Below, piece by piece: positions 5,280 to 13,515 of a DNA stretch of 17,579 bases. Under the pieces are notes generated by a model, which was not told the DNA's origin, searched no databases, and worked only from the letters and a program-made list of their open reading frames with translations. Numbering within the stretch: position 1 is the first letter of the stretch; the number at the start of each line of letters is the position of its first letter. The stretch is from an uncultured Collinsella sp. GTDB lineage: Bacteria > Actinomycetota > Coriobacteriia > Coriobacteriales > Coriobacteriaceae. The position numbers were made by a program, and so were the translations under genes. Location: NCBI GenBank assembly GCA_937997605.1, contig CALLFD010000036.1, positions 1 through 17,579 on the forward strand, read 5' to 3'.

Positions 5280-6530
5280 TTAGAGAGCGGGTGGGAGGGT
5301 GTCGAGGAGGGCTTGGGCGGTGTTGGCGGCGCAGTCGCGTGAGTCAATGATGTAGTCGGCCCAGGCGCGGTAGCGTGGCATGCGCTGTTCGGCCAGCTTA
5401 TCGATGCCATCGCGGGCGGTGATAGGGCGTCCCTTGTGGGCGAGCTCGTCGAGCTTGCGGTTGAGCATCACGATCTGGCTGTTTTGGTGCAGCAGCGGGT
5501 AGTTCTCGTCGCGCGTGACCACGCCGCCGCCGGTGGAGAGCACCAGGCCGCTGCGCTTGGAGATGTCGGACAGCGCCGCCGTCTCCTGTTCGCGGAAGGC
5601 CGCCTCGCCGCGCTCGACGATAAAGTCGGCGCAGGGCATGTCGAGGCGTTCCTCGAGGGCGCGGTCCAGGTCGATGTGCTCGCGACCCGTGAGCAGGGCA
5701 ATCTGCTCACCCACGCGGGTCTTGCCCGAGCCCGGCATGCCGATCAGCGCGATGTTCTGTTCGCGGCGTGACAAGCGCTCCGTTACATCCAGGATGCGCT
5801 TGCGCGGGGTGACCTGGCCGGTATAGCGCTCGACAGCTTGTGCCGCCTGGGCAACAAGCATAAGCAGGCCGCCGATGCAGGGGATGCCGCGGCGCTCGGC
5901 CTCGAGCATCAGGCCCGTGCGGGCGGGGTTGTAGACAATGTCGATGACGCCCTCGAGCGCATCGAGGCCTTCGAGCGTGCAAGGCGCGTCGGGGCAATGG
6001 GGGAACATGCCGGCGGGCGTGCAGTTGACGAGTAGGGAGGCGTCGGACTGCTGCGCGATGTTGCCGTAGTTGACCTCGCTCGTGCGGCCGACGGGCACGA
6101 CGATGGCGCCCAGGTCTCCCAGCACCATACTTGCCGTGGTGCCGGCGCCACCAGTGGCTCCGAGCACGAGAGCCTTCTTGCCGGTAACCTCAACGCCCAG
6201 CTCTTCGACCAGGCACTGAAAACCAAAGTAGTCGGTGTTGTCGCCGCGCAGGCGACCGTCAGGTAGGCGTGTGATGGTGTTGACGTTGCCCATGCGCTCG
6301 GCGAGCGGGCTCAGTTCGTCCAGATACTCCATGACGGCACGCTTGTAGGGGATGGTCACGTTGGTACCCTCCCATTCGTCGCCCGTCATAAAGGCCGCGA
6401 GGTCCTCGGGCTCGCGCTCAAAACGCACGTACTCAAGCTCCGCCAGCTCTTTGTAGATGGTCGGGGTGTAGCTGTGGCCCAGCACGCGGCCCAGCACGCC
6501 GTAGGGGCGGGTTGCGGCGGTATCGGTCAT
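5280..6530 (-). CDS. aroEK: Fused shikimate dehydrogenase-shikimate kinase
   Basis: This 416-residue bifunctional cytosolic protein carries out two consecutive steps: 3-dehydroshikimate to shikimate (NADPH), then shikimate to shikimate-3-phosphate (ATP). Residues 1 to about 250 are AroE: GHSYTPTIY (18-26), NVTIPYK with catalytic K63, GDNTD with D100, the dinucleotide loop LGATGGAGTTA (123-133), GRT (148-150) for the NADP phosphate, and NCTPAGM (169-175). Residues 258-416 are AroK: P-loop GMPGSGKT (264-271), DLDRAL (287-292), FREQE (312-316), the STGGGVV loop (332-338), GRPI (367-370) and RMPRYRAWADY (383-393). Neither half looks damaged. The ATG at 6528-6530 abuts the pheA stop (TAGATG), which implies coupling. 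No separate aroE or aroK is present in the window. The dehydrogenase-first order is a fusion not often seen. Confidence 0.95.
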   Translation of the reverse strand: MTDTAATRPYGVLGRVLGHSYTPTIYKELAELEYVRFEREPEDLAAFMTGDEWEGTNVTIPYKRAVMEYLDELSPLAERMGNVNTITRLPDGRLRGDNTDYFGFQCLVEELGVEVTGKKALVLGATGGAGTTASMVLGDLGAIVVPVGRTSEVNYGNIAQQSDASLLVNCTPAGMFPHCPDAPCTLEGLDALEGVIDIVYNPARTGLMLEAERRGIPCIGGLLMLVAQAAQAVERYTGQVTPRKRILDVTERLSRREQNIALIGMPGSGKTRVGEQIALLTGREHIDLDRALEERLDMPCADFIVERGEAAFREQETAALSDISKRSGLVLSTGGGVVTRDENYPLLHQNSQIVMLNRKLDELAHKGRPITARDGIDKLAEQRMPRYRAWADYIIDSRDCAANTAQALLDTLPPAL

Positions 6531-7676
6531 CTAGAGCACCTCCGTGTAGCTGCCAAAGTAGGTGAAGCTCTCGCACACGTCGTCGATGGAATCGAGCAGG
6601 TCGTCGAGGGCCTTGCTGCCAAAGGGGCAGTCCAGATCAAAGTAGAACATAAACTCAAAGTCGCGGCCGGGGATGGGGCGGCTCTCGAGCTTGATGAGGT
6701 TGATGTTGAGTGCGTAGAAGCGCTCGAGCACGCGATAGAGGGCGCCCGGCTCGTTGGCCGTGGTGATCATGAGCGAGGTGCGATTAGCGCCGGGGTAGAC
6801 GCGCGGCTCGCGGTCGATGACGACAAAGCGCGTGTAGTTGTTGTCCGAGTCTTGGATATTGGACTCCAGCACCTCCAGGCCATAGAGTGTCGCGCAGCTG
6901 CGCGATGCGATGGCGGCAACATCGGTGCGCCCGGAGCTGGCGACCATCTCGGCCGACATGGCGGTGTTGGGGTACTTGGTGGCGTGCAGGTCGTGGGACT
7001 CGATAAAGCCGGCACACTGGGCAATGGCTTGGCCGTGGCTGTAGACCTCGCGCACGTCGGCGAGCTTAGTGCCGGGCTTGACGAGCAAGTTGTGGTCGAT
7101 CTTGAGGCGAAGCGAGCGCACGATGTGGAAGTCGAACTGGGCGAGCAGGTCGTAGACGGCGTTGACCGAGCCGGCGGTGGAGTTCTCGATGGGCAGCACG
7201 CCAAACTCGCAGAAGCCGTCGCGCACAGCGCGCATAACGCCTTCGAAGGTCTCGAAAAACGCGATGTCGGGCACGTCGAAGAGTTTGCACGCGGCGATTT
7301 GGCTGTAGGCACCTTCGACGCCCTGGCAGGCGACGGTTGCCGTCTGGGGGAAGGGTGTGTCAAAGGCTGCGGCCATGGCATGGGCCTTTTGCGACACCGT
7401 GATGCCCTTGAGCTCGTTGATGTAGCGCTGCTGCTCGGCCTTGCTCATGCTCATGAGGAGACGGAACAGGGTGATGGTCTGCGCCTTGTAGCGCTCGGGC
7501 GCGCGGCTGGCGAGGTTGTTGAGCTTGGAGCGCTCACGGGCGGGGTCGAAGACGGCCTTGCCCATCTCGATTTTTGACTTGGCTACCTCGGTGGCAATGT
7601 CCATTCGCTCGACAAAGCTGTTGAGGAGCGTGGTGTCGATGCCATCGATGGCCTGGCGGATGTCAGCAAGGTCCAT
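6531..7676 (-). CDS. pheA: Chorismate mutase-prephenate dehydratase (P-protein)
   Basis: This 381-residue enzyme of the phenylalanine branch converts chorismate to prephenate, then to phenylpyruvate. Residues 1 to about 90 are an AroQ-type chorismate mutase with R7, R24, K35, R47/E48 and Q82/Q83 in the expected places. The prephenate dehydratase domain (about 114-290) contains QGVEGAYS (118-125), PIENSTAGSV (162-171) and the catalytic YTRF (281-284). The C-terminal ACT domain has the phenylalanine-binding motifs GALYRVL (311-317) and ESRP (331-334), so feedback inhibition by Phe is expected. The ATG at 7674-7676 is chosen because AAAGGGG lies just upstream and the mutase domain begins there. 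The open frame continues upstream to 7928 in non-protein-like sequence overlapping aroC. It sits 53 nt after aroC and abuts aroEK. Confidence 0.95.
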   Translation of the reverse strand: MDLADIRQAIDGIDTTLLNSFVERMDIATEVAKSKIEMGKAVFDPARERSKLNNLASRAPERYKAQTITLFRLLMSMSKAEQQRYINELKGITVSQKAHAMAAAFDTPFPQTATVACQGVEGAYSQIAACKLFDVPDIAFFETFEGVMRAVRDGFCEFGVLPIENSTAGSVNAVYDLLAQFDFHIVRSLRLKIDHNLLVKPGTKLADVREVYSHGQAIAQCAGFIESHDLHATKYPNTAMSAEMVASSGRTDVAAIASRSCATLYGLEVLESNIQDSDNNYTRFVVIDREPRVYPGANRTSLMITTANEPGALYRVLERFYALNINLIKLESRPIPGRDFEFMFYFDLDCPFGSKALDDLLDSIDDVCESFTYFGSYTEVL

Positions 7677-7729
7677 GGAGGCCCCTTTCACGTAACGGCT
7701 GAGTTGGCAGGCAACCCAGGTGAGTCGGG

Positions 7730-8827
7730 TTAGAGCTGGGCGGCGTCCTCGAGGAGAGCGTCCCAGATGGCGAGGGCGGCGGCTGCTTCGGCTACGGGGA
7801 CGGCTCGGGGGACGATGCAGGGATCGTGGCGGCCGTGGATCGAGAGCTCGGCATTTTCCATGGCGTCCATGTCTACGGTCTGCTGCTCGCGGCCAATCGA
7901 GGGCGTTGGCTTTACGGCCATGCGCCACATGACGGGCGCGCCGGTCGAAATACCGCCCAGGATGCCGCCGGCGTTGTTGGACTCAACCTCGATCTCGCCG
8001 GTCTCGGCGTCGATGCGATACGGATCGTTGTTCTCGCTGCCGCGCATGGCGGCCACGGCAAAGCCCATGCCAAACTCCACGCCCTTTACGGCGGGAATGC
8101 CAAACGCGATTTGCGCGATGCGGTTCTCGATGCCGTCGAACATGGGGTCGCCGATGCCCGCGGGAAGCCCGTAAATGCCGCACTCCACGATGCCGCCGAT
8201 GCTGTCGAGCTCGTCGCGCGCGGCAAGAATCTCCTCGCGCATGCGGCCGGCTGCGGCGGCGTCAATGCACGGCAGATCGTTCGTAAGGATTGCCTTGCGG
8301 TCGGCCTCGCGATAGACCATATCGTCCATCGGCAGGTCGGAGATGCCGCCGATCTGCGCGACGTGCGCCATGACCTGAATGCCGCGGGCCTCGAGTACCT
8401 GCAGTGCAATGCCGCCGGCGATGCATAAGGGGGCCGTTAGGCGGCCGGAAAAATGCCCGCCACCAGCGACATCGTGCATGTTGTGATACTTCACGCGCGC
8501 AGGGAAGTCCGCATGTCCGGGACGGGGCTTGCGGCGCAGCTCGGAGTAATCATTGGAGCGCGTGTTGGTGTTCTCGATAATCGCGGCGATGGGCGCGCCG
8601 GTGGTATGTCCATCGATCACACCGGCGATGATATGCGCGGCGTCGGCCTCGCGGCGTTTGGTTGCGGTCTCGTCGCGGCCGGGGGCGCGACGGTCGAGGA
8701 AGGCCTGCAGCTTCTCCTGGTCCACGGCGATGCCCGCCGGGATGCCATCGAGCGAGCAGCCGATAGCGGGGGAGTGCGATTGGCCGAAGATGCTTAAGTG
8801 CAAGACGTTGCCAAAGGTCGAGGACAT
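7730..8827 (-). CDS. aroC: Chorismate synthase
   Basis: This is the last common step: 5-enolpyruvylshikimate-3-phosphate loses phosphate to form chorismate, using reduced FMN. The 365-residue length is normal. Visible motifs are FGQSHSPAIG (14-23) with catalytic H18, where many homologues have GESHG; TRSNDY (89-94); RPGHAD (102-107); GGGHFSGR (122-129); and the late GRHDPC. The protein begins with the typical SSTFGN. The ATG at 8825-8827 is one base after the aroA stop. The GAGGAG that serves as its ribosome binding site lies inside the end of aroA, so its translation is probably coupled to aroA. Confidence 0.96.
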   Translation of the reverse strand: MSSTFGNVLHLSIFGQSHSPAIGCSLDGIPAGIAVDQEKLQAFLDRRAPGRDETATKRREADAAHIIAGVIDGHTTGAPIAAIIENTNTRSNDYSELRRKPRPGHADFPARVKYHNMHDVAGGGHFSGRLTAPLCIAGGIALQVLEARGIQVMAHVAQIGGISDLPMDDMVYREADRKAILTNDLPCIDAAAAGRMREEILAARDELDSIGGIVECGIYGLPAGIGDPMFDGIENRIAQIAFGIPAVKGVEFGMGFAVAAMRGSENNDPYRIDAETGEIEVESNNAGGILGGISTGAPVMWRMAVKPTPSIGREQQTVDMDAMENAELSIHGRHDPCIVPRAVPVAEAAAALAIWDALLEDAAQL

Positions 8828-8828
8828 G

Positions 8829-10148
8829 CTATTCCTCCTCGAGTGTGACCTTGCCGCCCAGCAGGCGGTAGTGGTCGAAAAAATCGGGATAGGACTTGTT
8901 GACGGCCTCGGCGCCGTGGATCACGACCTCGCCGGTGGCACGGCTCGCGGCGATGGCGGCCATCATGGCGATGCGGTGGTCGTTGTGCGAATCGACCTCG
9001 CCGCCGGTAAAGGCATCGACGCCCTTGATGATGAGGTCGTCGCCGGCAATACGCACCTGCGCGCCCAGCGCGGTGAGCTCGCGGGTGGTGGTGGCCAGGC
9101 GGTCGGATTCCTTGATACGCAGGCGGGCGCAATCGCGGATAAAGGTGCGGCCCTGTGCCAGCGAGGCCACGGCCGAGATAACGGGCACCAGGTCGGGAAT
9201 GTCGTGGGCGCTCATCTCAAAGCCGGCGAGCTTGTCGGACTGCACGGTGGCGGCGTTGGTGGAGCGCACGATGCGGGCGCCAAAGCGCGAAAGCGCGGCA
9301 AGCACGTTGCGGTCGCCCTGCGCGGAGCTCAGCGACACGCCCTCCACGGTGATGGGGTCGGTGCCGATGGCGCCAGCGCACAACCAAAAGGCGGCGTTGG
9401 ACCAGTCGCCCTCGACGGCCACGCTGCCGGGCGTGCGGTACGAGCCACTGCTCACGCGGAAGTTCGTGACCTCGGGCTGACCGTCCTTGGCGGGAATGCG
9501 CTCGACGTTGACCTCAACGCCAAAGGCCTTCATGGCCTGGATCGTTAGGTTGATGTAGGGGCGGCTCTCAATGAGGCCAGTCACCTGCACACAGGAGGGC
9601 TGGGCGAGCAACGGGGCCGCCAGCAGCAGGCCCGAGATATACTGCGAGCTCACGTTGCCCGGCAGCACAAAGGTGCCCGGGCGCATGCGGCCGCTTGTCT
9701 TGAGCGGAAAACCGCCCAGACCCTGCAGGTCGCAGCCGGCGGCGATGATCTCGTCCGAGAGCGGGGACAGCGGGCGGGCGCCCAAGCGTCCCTGACCCAC
9801 AAAAGTTGCTTCTGCGCCCAGCGCGCAGGCGACGGGCAGCATAAAGCGGAGCGTGGAGCCGCTCTCGCCGCAGTCGAGCGTGCCGCCGGCAAGGGCCTTG
9901 AGCAGGCCGAACTCAATGCTCTTCATGGTGGGGTGGACCTGGAAGCCGTCCTCGACGGTCTCGATGCGGGCGCCGAGCGCCGTGAGGCAGCGGACCGTGG
10001 CCTCAATATCGGCGCAGGTGGTGTTGCAGGTCACATGCGTCTCTCCGTTGGCAAGGGCAGCGCAGATGATGAGACGGTGCGCCATCGACTTGGACGCGAT
10101 GGCGGGAACGGTGCCCTTAAGCGGGGACGGGGTGATGCGGGCTAGCAT
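8829..10148 (-). CDS. aroA: 5-Enolpyruvylshikimate-3-phosphate synthase
   Basis: This enzyme transfers enolpyruvate from PEP to shikimate-3-phosphate; it is the glyphosate target. It has 439 residues. Substrate-binding and catalytic motifs are intact: SKSMAHR (19-25) with K20, S21 and R25; the PEP-site loop GESGSTLRF (94-102) in place of the class I GNAGT; SSQYISGLLLAAP (167-179); DWSNAAFW (248-255); DIPD with the catalytic Asp319; RIKESDR with E347; and DHRIAMM (390-396). The GESGST form of the loop is typical of clostridia-like enzymes and may alter glyphosate affinity, which cannot be judged by eye. The ATG at 10146-10148 overlaps the end of aroB by 7 nt (ATGCTAG), so translation is coupled. 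Confidence 0.96.
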   Translation of the reverse strand: MLARITPSPLKGTVPAIASKSMAHRLIICAALANGETHVTCNTTCADIEATVRCLTALGARIETVEDGFQVHPTMKSIEFGLLKALAGGTLDCGESGSTLRFMLPVACALGAEATFVGQGRLGARPLSPLSDEIIAAGCDLQGLGGFPLKTSGRMRPGTFVLPGNVSSQYISGLLLAAPLLAQPSCVQVTGLIESRPYINLTIQAMKAFGVEVNVERIPAKDGQPEVTNFRVSSGSYRTPGSVAVEGDWSNAAFWLCAGAIGTDPITVEGVSLSSAQGDRNVLAALSRFGARIVRSTNAATVQSDKLAGFEMSAHDIPDLVPVISAVASLAQGRTFIRDCARLRIKESDRLATTTRELTALGAQVRIAGDDLIIKGVDAFTGGEVDSHNDHRIAMMAAIAASRATGEVVIHGAEAVNKSYPDFFDHYRLLGGKVTLEEE

Positions 10149-11248
10149 GCGGATGCGTCTCCCTTCTGGCCGAGGCCCTCGGCAATGAGTTCGTGGAAAG
10201 TGGAAAGCGGCGTGCGGTCGATGCTGCAGCGGCCAATGCCGTGCGGAATCACCAGGTCGATGGTGTCGCCCGCGCGCTTCTTGTCGTGGAGCGCCTCGGC
10301 AAAGACGGCATCGGCATTGAGGTCGCAGCGGGTCTTGAGGCCATGACGGGCGCAGAGCTCTTCGATGCGCGCGGGCAGTGCAGCGTCACAAACGCCATGC
10401 AGGGCTGCGGCACGCGTGATGATGCCCATGCCAATCGACACGCAGTTGCCGTGTCCCAGCTCAAAGTGCTCGCAGGCTTCGACGGCGTGCCCGGCGCTGT
10501 GTCCAAAGTTGAGGAGCTTGCGCTGGTTGGTCTCGCGCTCGTCGGCAACGACCACGGCGCGCTTGATGTCGATATTGCGGGCGATGATGAGCGCCACACG
10601 GGCCACGTCATGGTTAAGCAACTCCAGCGTGAGCGGGGTCTTCTCGAGCTCATCGAAGAGCTCCGGATCGGCAATGACGGCGTGCTTGACGACCTCGCCG
10701 CAGCCGTCGGCGAACTGCTCGGGCGTGAGGGTGGCAAGGCAACCCACGTCGGCGATAACAACACTCGGCTGCCAAAAGGCACCGGCGAGATTTTTGCCGG
10801 CGGCCAGGTCGATGGCCGTCTTGCCGCCCACCGACGAGTCCACCATGGCGAGCAGGCTCGTGGGGATCTGCACAAACTTGCAGCCGCGCATGTAGGTGGC
10901 GGCCACAAAGCCGGCTACGTCGCCCACGACGCCTCCGCCGAGCGCCACGATCACGTCGGAGCGCGAGAGCTCATGCTCGGCCACAAACTCCAAGATGTTG
11001 ACGTAGGTCTCTGCGCGCTTGTGTACCTCGCCGGCTTCGAAGGTGCAGATGCTTACCTCATAGCCTGACGCTTCCAGGCTCTGCTTGACGGGCATCTGGT
11101 AGAGCGGACCCACGTTGGTGTCCGTCACGATGACGGCCTTGGTACCGCCGGCAGTGGCGCGCACGAGCGGTCCCGCCTGCTCCAGCAAAAACGTGCCAAC
11201 ATGCACCTGGTAGGGGCGTGCAGTGTCGATATCGATGGTAATCGCCAT
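10142..11248 (-). CDS. aroB: 3-Dehydroquinate synthase
   Basis: This is the second enzyme of the shikimate pathway: it cyclises DAHP to 3-dehydroquinate using NAD+ and a divalent metal, usually Zn2+ or Co2+. The 368-residue length is normal. The nucleotide loop GGGVVGDVAGF (104-114) and IPTSLLAMVDSSVGGKTAID (128-147) are intact. Likely metal ligands are E185 in GEVVKHA, H250 in NFGHSAGH, and H266 in LGHG. The ATG at 11246-11248 follows AAAGGA about 9 nt upstream. It lies 36 nt after tyrA and overlaps aroA by 7 nt. Confidence 0.96.
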   Translation of the reverse strand: MAITIDIDTARPYQVHVGTFLLEQAGPLVRATAGGTKAVIVTDTNVGPLYQMPVKQSLEASGYEVSICTFEAGEVHKRAETYVNILEFVAEHELSRSDVIVALGGGVVGDVAGFVAATYMRGCKFVQIPTSLLAMVDSSVGGKTAIDLAAGKNLAGAFWQPSVVIADVGCLATLTPEQFADGCGEVVKHAVIADPELFDELEKTPLTLELLNHDVARVALIIARNIDIKRAVVVADERETNQRKLLNFGHSAGHAVEACEHFELGHGNCVSIGMGIITRAAALHGVCDAALPARIEELCARHGLKTRCDLNADAVFAEALHDKKRAGDTIDLVIPHGIGRCSIDRTPLSTFHELIAEGLGQKGDASAC

Positions 11249-11284
11249 AAGCTTCGGTCCTTTCGACCTGGCGTGATAGGTGGT

Positions 11285-12199
11285 CTAGTGGGAGGTCTCG
11301 TCGTCGAGCGCGCGCTTAATGCGGTCGCCCTCGGCAAGGAGATTCTCCAGATAGCGCTGGTCGCGGTCCTTGAGCGCACGGCTGTAGGCGCCAAGCGACT
11401 CGATTAGATGGTCGATCTCGAAGGCGAGCGCGTCGGCGTCGTCGATCATGAGCTCGGACCACATTTGCGGGTTGAGGTGCGCCACGCGGGTGAGATCGCG
11501 GTAGCTACCGGCCGAAAAGCCGTGGTGGACCTGGGCGGTCGGGCTCTTTACGTAGGCGTTGGACACCACGTGCGCAAGCTGGCTCGTGAAGGCGATGACG
11601 CGGTCGTGCTCGGCGGCGCTGGTCACGCTGAACTTGCCAAAGCCCAAGGGGCGCACCATCTCGCGCACCTGGCCCAAAAGCTCCAGTTTGAGTGCATCGT
11701 CCACCGCGGGCGGCACGAGCACGAGCGGCGCGCCCTGGAACAGGTCGGCGCGGGAGTGCGCATAGCCCGAGTACTGCGTGCCCGCCATGGGGTGCGCGCC
11801 CACAAAGTAAAAGCCGTTCTCGCGGGCAAGCTCAAAGGCGCGCTCGCACACGATGCCTTTGACGCCCACCGTGTCGATCACCACGGGGCCCATGATGGCG
11901 TCGGTGTCGGTGGCGTCGGCGAGCGCCTGGGCGTGCGCCTCGAGCCACTCGATGCATGCCTCGGGATAGCAGGCCAGGACGATGATGTCGCATTCGCCGA
12001 GTGTCTTATCGTTGAGCTCTCCGGCGACAGTGCCCATGCTGGCGGCCGTCATGACATCGTCATCGGGGTCCCAGGCCAGCACGCGGACGCCTGCCTGTGC
12101 ATAGCCGCGGGCAAAGCTGCCGCCGATGAGGCCAAGGCCGACGATGCCGGCGCACTTGGGGCCGCCCTGGTTAACGCGCGCGTTTCTCACCGTACCCAT
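11285..12199 (-). CDS. tyrA: Prephenate dehydrogenase
   Basis: This 304-residue enzyme of the tyrosine branch oxidatively decarboxylates prephenate to 4-hydroxyphenylpyruvate. The Rossmann loop is GLGLIGGS (21-28). D44 at the end of the second strand (AWDPD) favours NAD+ over NADP+. Family motifs are GAHPMAGTQYSGY (134-146), SQLAHVVSNAY (206-216) and GFSAGSYRDLTRVA (227-240). No ACT domain is fused, so feedback control by tyrosine may be weak or act on the dehydrogenase domain or on DAHP synthase. The ATG at 12197-12199 begins 2 nt after the DAHP synthase stop. A distal hydrophilic helix finishes the protein. Confidence 0.94.
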   Translation of the reverse strand: MGTVRNARVNQGGPKCAGIVGLGLIGGSFARGYAQAGVRVLAWDPDDDVMTAASMGTVAGELNDKTLGECDIIVLACYPEACIEWLEAHAQALADATDTDAIMGPVVIDTVGVKGIVCERAFELARENGFYFVGAHPMAGTQYSGYAHSRADLFQGAPLVLVPPAVDDALKLELLGQVREMVRPLGFGKFSVTSAAEHDRVIAFTSQLAHVVSNAYVKSPTAQVHHGFSAGSYRDLTRVAHLNPQMWSELMIDDADALAFEIDHLIESLGAYSRALKDRDQRYLENLLAEGDRIKRALDDETSH

Positions 12200-12201
12200 G
12201 G

Positions 12202-13224
12202 CTACTCCATGGTCTCTTGGCAGACAACCTCGCGGATGGCTCGGATGCGGCGCATGGTGTCGTCGAACTGATCGGGGGTGAGGGCCTGGGCGCCGTCAGA
12301 CCAGGCGCGGCTCGGCTCGTCGTGGACCTCGATCTCCAGGCCGTTGGCACCGCAGGCGGTCGCAGCGAGCGCCATGGGCTCAACGTAGCGGGTGTAGCCG
12401 GTGGCGTGGCTGGGGTCGGCGACGACGGGCAGGTGCGACAGGTGGTGCAGCACCGGCACGGCGTTGAGGTCGAAGGTGTTGCGGGTGCGGGTCTCGAAGG
12501 TGCGGATACCGCGCTCGCACAGGATGACGTTGTCGTTGCCCTCGCTCATGATGTACTCGGCGGCCATGAGCAGCTCGTCGATCGTGCCGGACATGCCGCG
12601 CTTAAGCAAGATCGGAGTCTGGGTCTTGCCGACCTCCTTGAGCAGGGGGAAATTCTGCGCGTTGCGGGCGCCGATCTGCATGACGTCAATCTTCTTGTCC
12701 AAGAAGACCTGTACGTCGCGTGGGTCCATGATCTCGGTGACGATCGGCATGTCGAGCTCGGCAGACGCCTCGCACAGCAGGTCGAGGCCGGCGGGGCCCA
12801 TGCCCTGGTAGGCGTAGGGGGAGGTGCGGGGCTTGTAGGCGCCACCGCGCAGCATCGTGGCGCCGGCGGCCTTCACGCGGCGTGCGATGCGGATGAGGTT
12901 CTCGCCCTCGACGGAGCAGGGACCGGCGATGACCTGGAACTGGTCGCCGCCGATCTTGACGCCGTGGCCGCAGTCGATGACGGAATCCTCGGGGTGGAAT
13001 TTGCGGTTGGCACGCTTAAAAGGCTCGGAGACGCGCTGCACGCGCTCGACGACATCCATGGACTCGAGCAGGAACGGGTCGATCTTGGTCGTATCGCCCA
13101 CCAGGCCGATGATCGTCTCGTTCTCGCCGCGCGAGACGTCGGTCTTCAGGCCTTTTTTCTCAATCCAGCTGACGATATGGCTGACGGCCTCGTCGCTGGC
13201 GCTCTGCTTTAGAATTGCAATCAT
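12202..13224 (-). CDS. aroF: DAHP synthase, type I-beta with N-terminal regulatory domain
   Basis: This is the committed first step: PEP plus erythrose-4-phosphate to DAHP. It has 340 residues, matching the form that carries an N-terminal ferredoxin-like regulatory domain (about 1-70) ahead of the barrel, as in Thermotoga. In that form the domain binds tyrosine or phenylalanine, so feedback control is likely; this is inferred from the family. Metal and substrate residues are visible: AGPCSVE with C103, LRGGAYKPRTSPYAYQG (125-141), QIGARNAQNFPLL (183-195), KRG (208-210), CERGIRTFE (236-244), DPSHATG with H273, and E297 and D302 near EIEVHDEP. The symbol could equally be aroG. The ATG at 13222-13224 is chosen for GAGAGG upstream; an upstream in-frame ATG at 13272 lies in the leader hairpin. 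It is the first gene of the operon. Confidence 0.94.
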   Translation of the reverse strand: MIAILKQSASDEAVSHIVSWIEKKGLKTDVSRGENETIIGLVGDTTKIDPFLLESMDVVERVQRVSEPFKRANRKFHPEDSVIDCGHGVKIGGDQFQVIAGPCSVEGENLIRIARRVKAAGATMLRGGAYKPRTSPYAYQGMGPAGLDLLCEASAELDMPIVTEIMDPRDVQVFLDKKIDVMQIGARNAQNFPLLKEVGKTQTPILLKRGMSGTIDELLMAAEYIMSEGNDNVILCERGIRTFETRTRNTFDLNAVPVLHHLSHLPVVADPSHATGYTRYVEPMALAATACGANGLEIEVHDEPSRAWSDGAQALTPDQFDDTMRRIRAIREVVCQETME

Positions 13225-13257
13225 GGTGTGCCTCTCACCTCGATGGATAACTTTTGC

Positions 13258-13282
13258 AAAAACGGCCCGCATCGCGAGCCGT
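13258..13282 (-). promoter_or_regulatory. Leader terminator (candidate attenuator) of the aro operon
   Basis: On the minus strand ACGGCTCGC (13274-13282) pairs with GCGGGCCGT (13262-13270), with one G-T pair and a 3-nt loop, and is followed by TTTTT (13258-13262). It lies 34 nt upstream of the first aro gene and points into the operon, so it would stop most transcripts before DAHP synthase unless overridden. That is the layout of an attenuator. Confidence 0.65.
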
Positions 13283-13307
13283 GTATATATGGTGCATGAG
13301 AGTTTAT

Positions 13308-13336
13308 ACTATCTGACTCGCTTTTGCCTTCTAAAG
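13308..13336 (-). promoter_or_regulatory. Candidate promoter of the aro operon
   Basis: On the minus strand TAGTAT serves as a -10 box with TTAGAA 17 bp upstream as a weak -35. Transcription would start near 13300, giving a leader of about 75 nt that contains the 13258-13282 hairpin. The overlapping TATAAA is an alternative -10. A promoter further upstream cannot be excluded. Confidence 0.35.
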
Positions 13337-13387
13337 TGGGCCGTTGCGCCGCGTCTTCCTCGGAATTGCAAAGCTTTTTCTTTTATT

Positions 13388-13417
13388 TTGATAGCCCGTG
13401 GCGCACTTGGGTATAAT
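13388..13417 (+). promoter_or_regulatory. Promoter of tRNA-Arg(CCG)
   Basis: TTGATA (13388-13393) and a perfect TATAAT (13412-13417) are 18 bp apart and end 11 nt before the tRNA. This is the best sigma-70-type promoter in the window and is divergent from the aro operon. Confidence 0.8.
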
Positions 13418-13428
13418 GCCAAACGTTG

Positions 13429-13505
13429 GCCCTATTAGCTCAGGGGATTAGAGCGTCTGCCTCCGGAGCAGAAGGCCGTTGGTTCGAATCCAACATGGGG
13501 CACCA
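13429..13505 (+). tRNA. tRNA-Arg (anticodon CCG)
   Basis: The full cloverleaf is GCCCTAT/ATGGGGC acceptor with one T-G pair, GCTC/GAGC D stem, TCTGC/GCAGA anticodon stem with loop CTCCGGA (anticodon CCG at 13463-13465), GTTGG/CCAAC T stem with loop TTCGAAT, and encoded CCA. It reads CGG codons. It has its own promoter and terminator. Confidence 0.97.
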
Positions 13506-13515
13506 TCGAACGTAA

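Noticed and set aside
6474..7577. 367-codon open frame on the plus strand opposite pheA and aroEK
   Set aside because: It is antisense to strongly supported enzymes, has low-complexity Val/Gly/Ala/Asp composition, and is expected in GC-rich DNA. The same holds for the long plus-strand frames at 8553-9548, 10193-11068, 11408-12271 and 12217-13212.
13228..13297. Possible leader peptide (about 20 codons with Phe and two Tyr) on the minus strand before the aro operon
   Set aside because: It has no ribosome binding site and runs straight through the terminator hairpin to a TGA near the next ribosome binding site, unlike normal attenuator peptides.
13225..13428. T-box riboswitch in the aro leader
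   Set aside because: The conserved T-box antiterminator sequence and specifier stem are not present, and the leader is too short.
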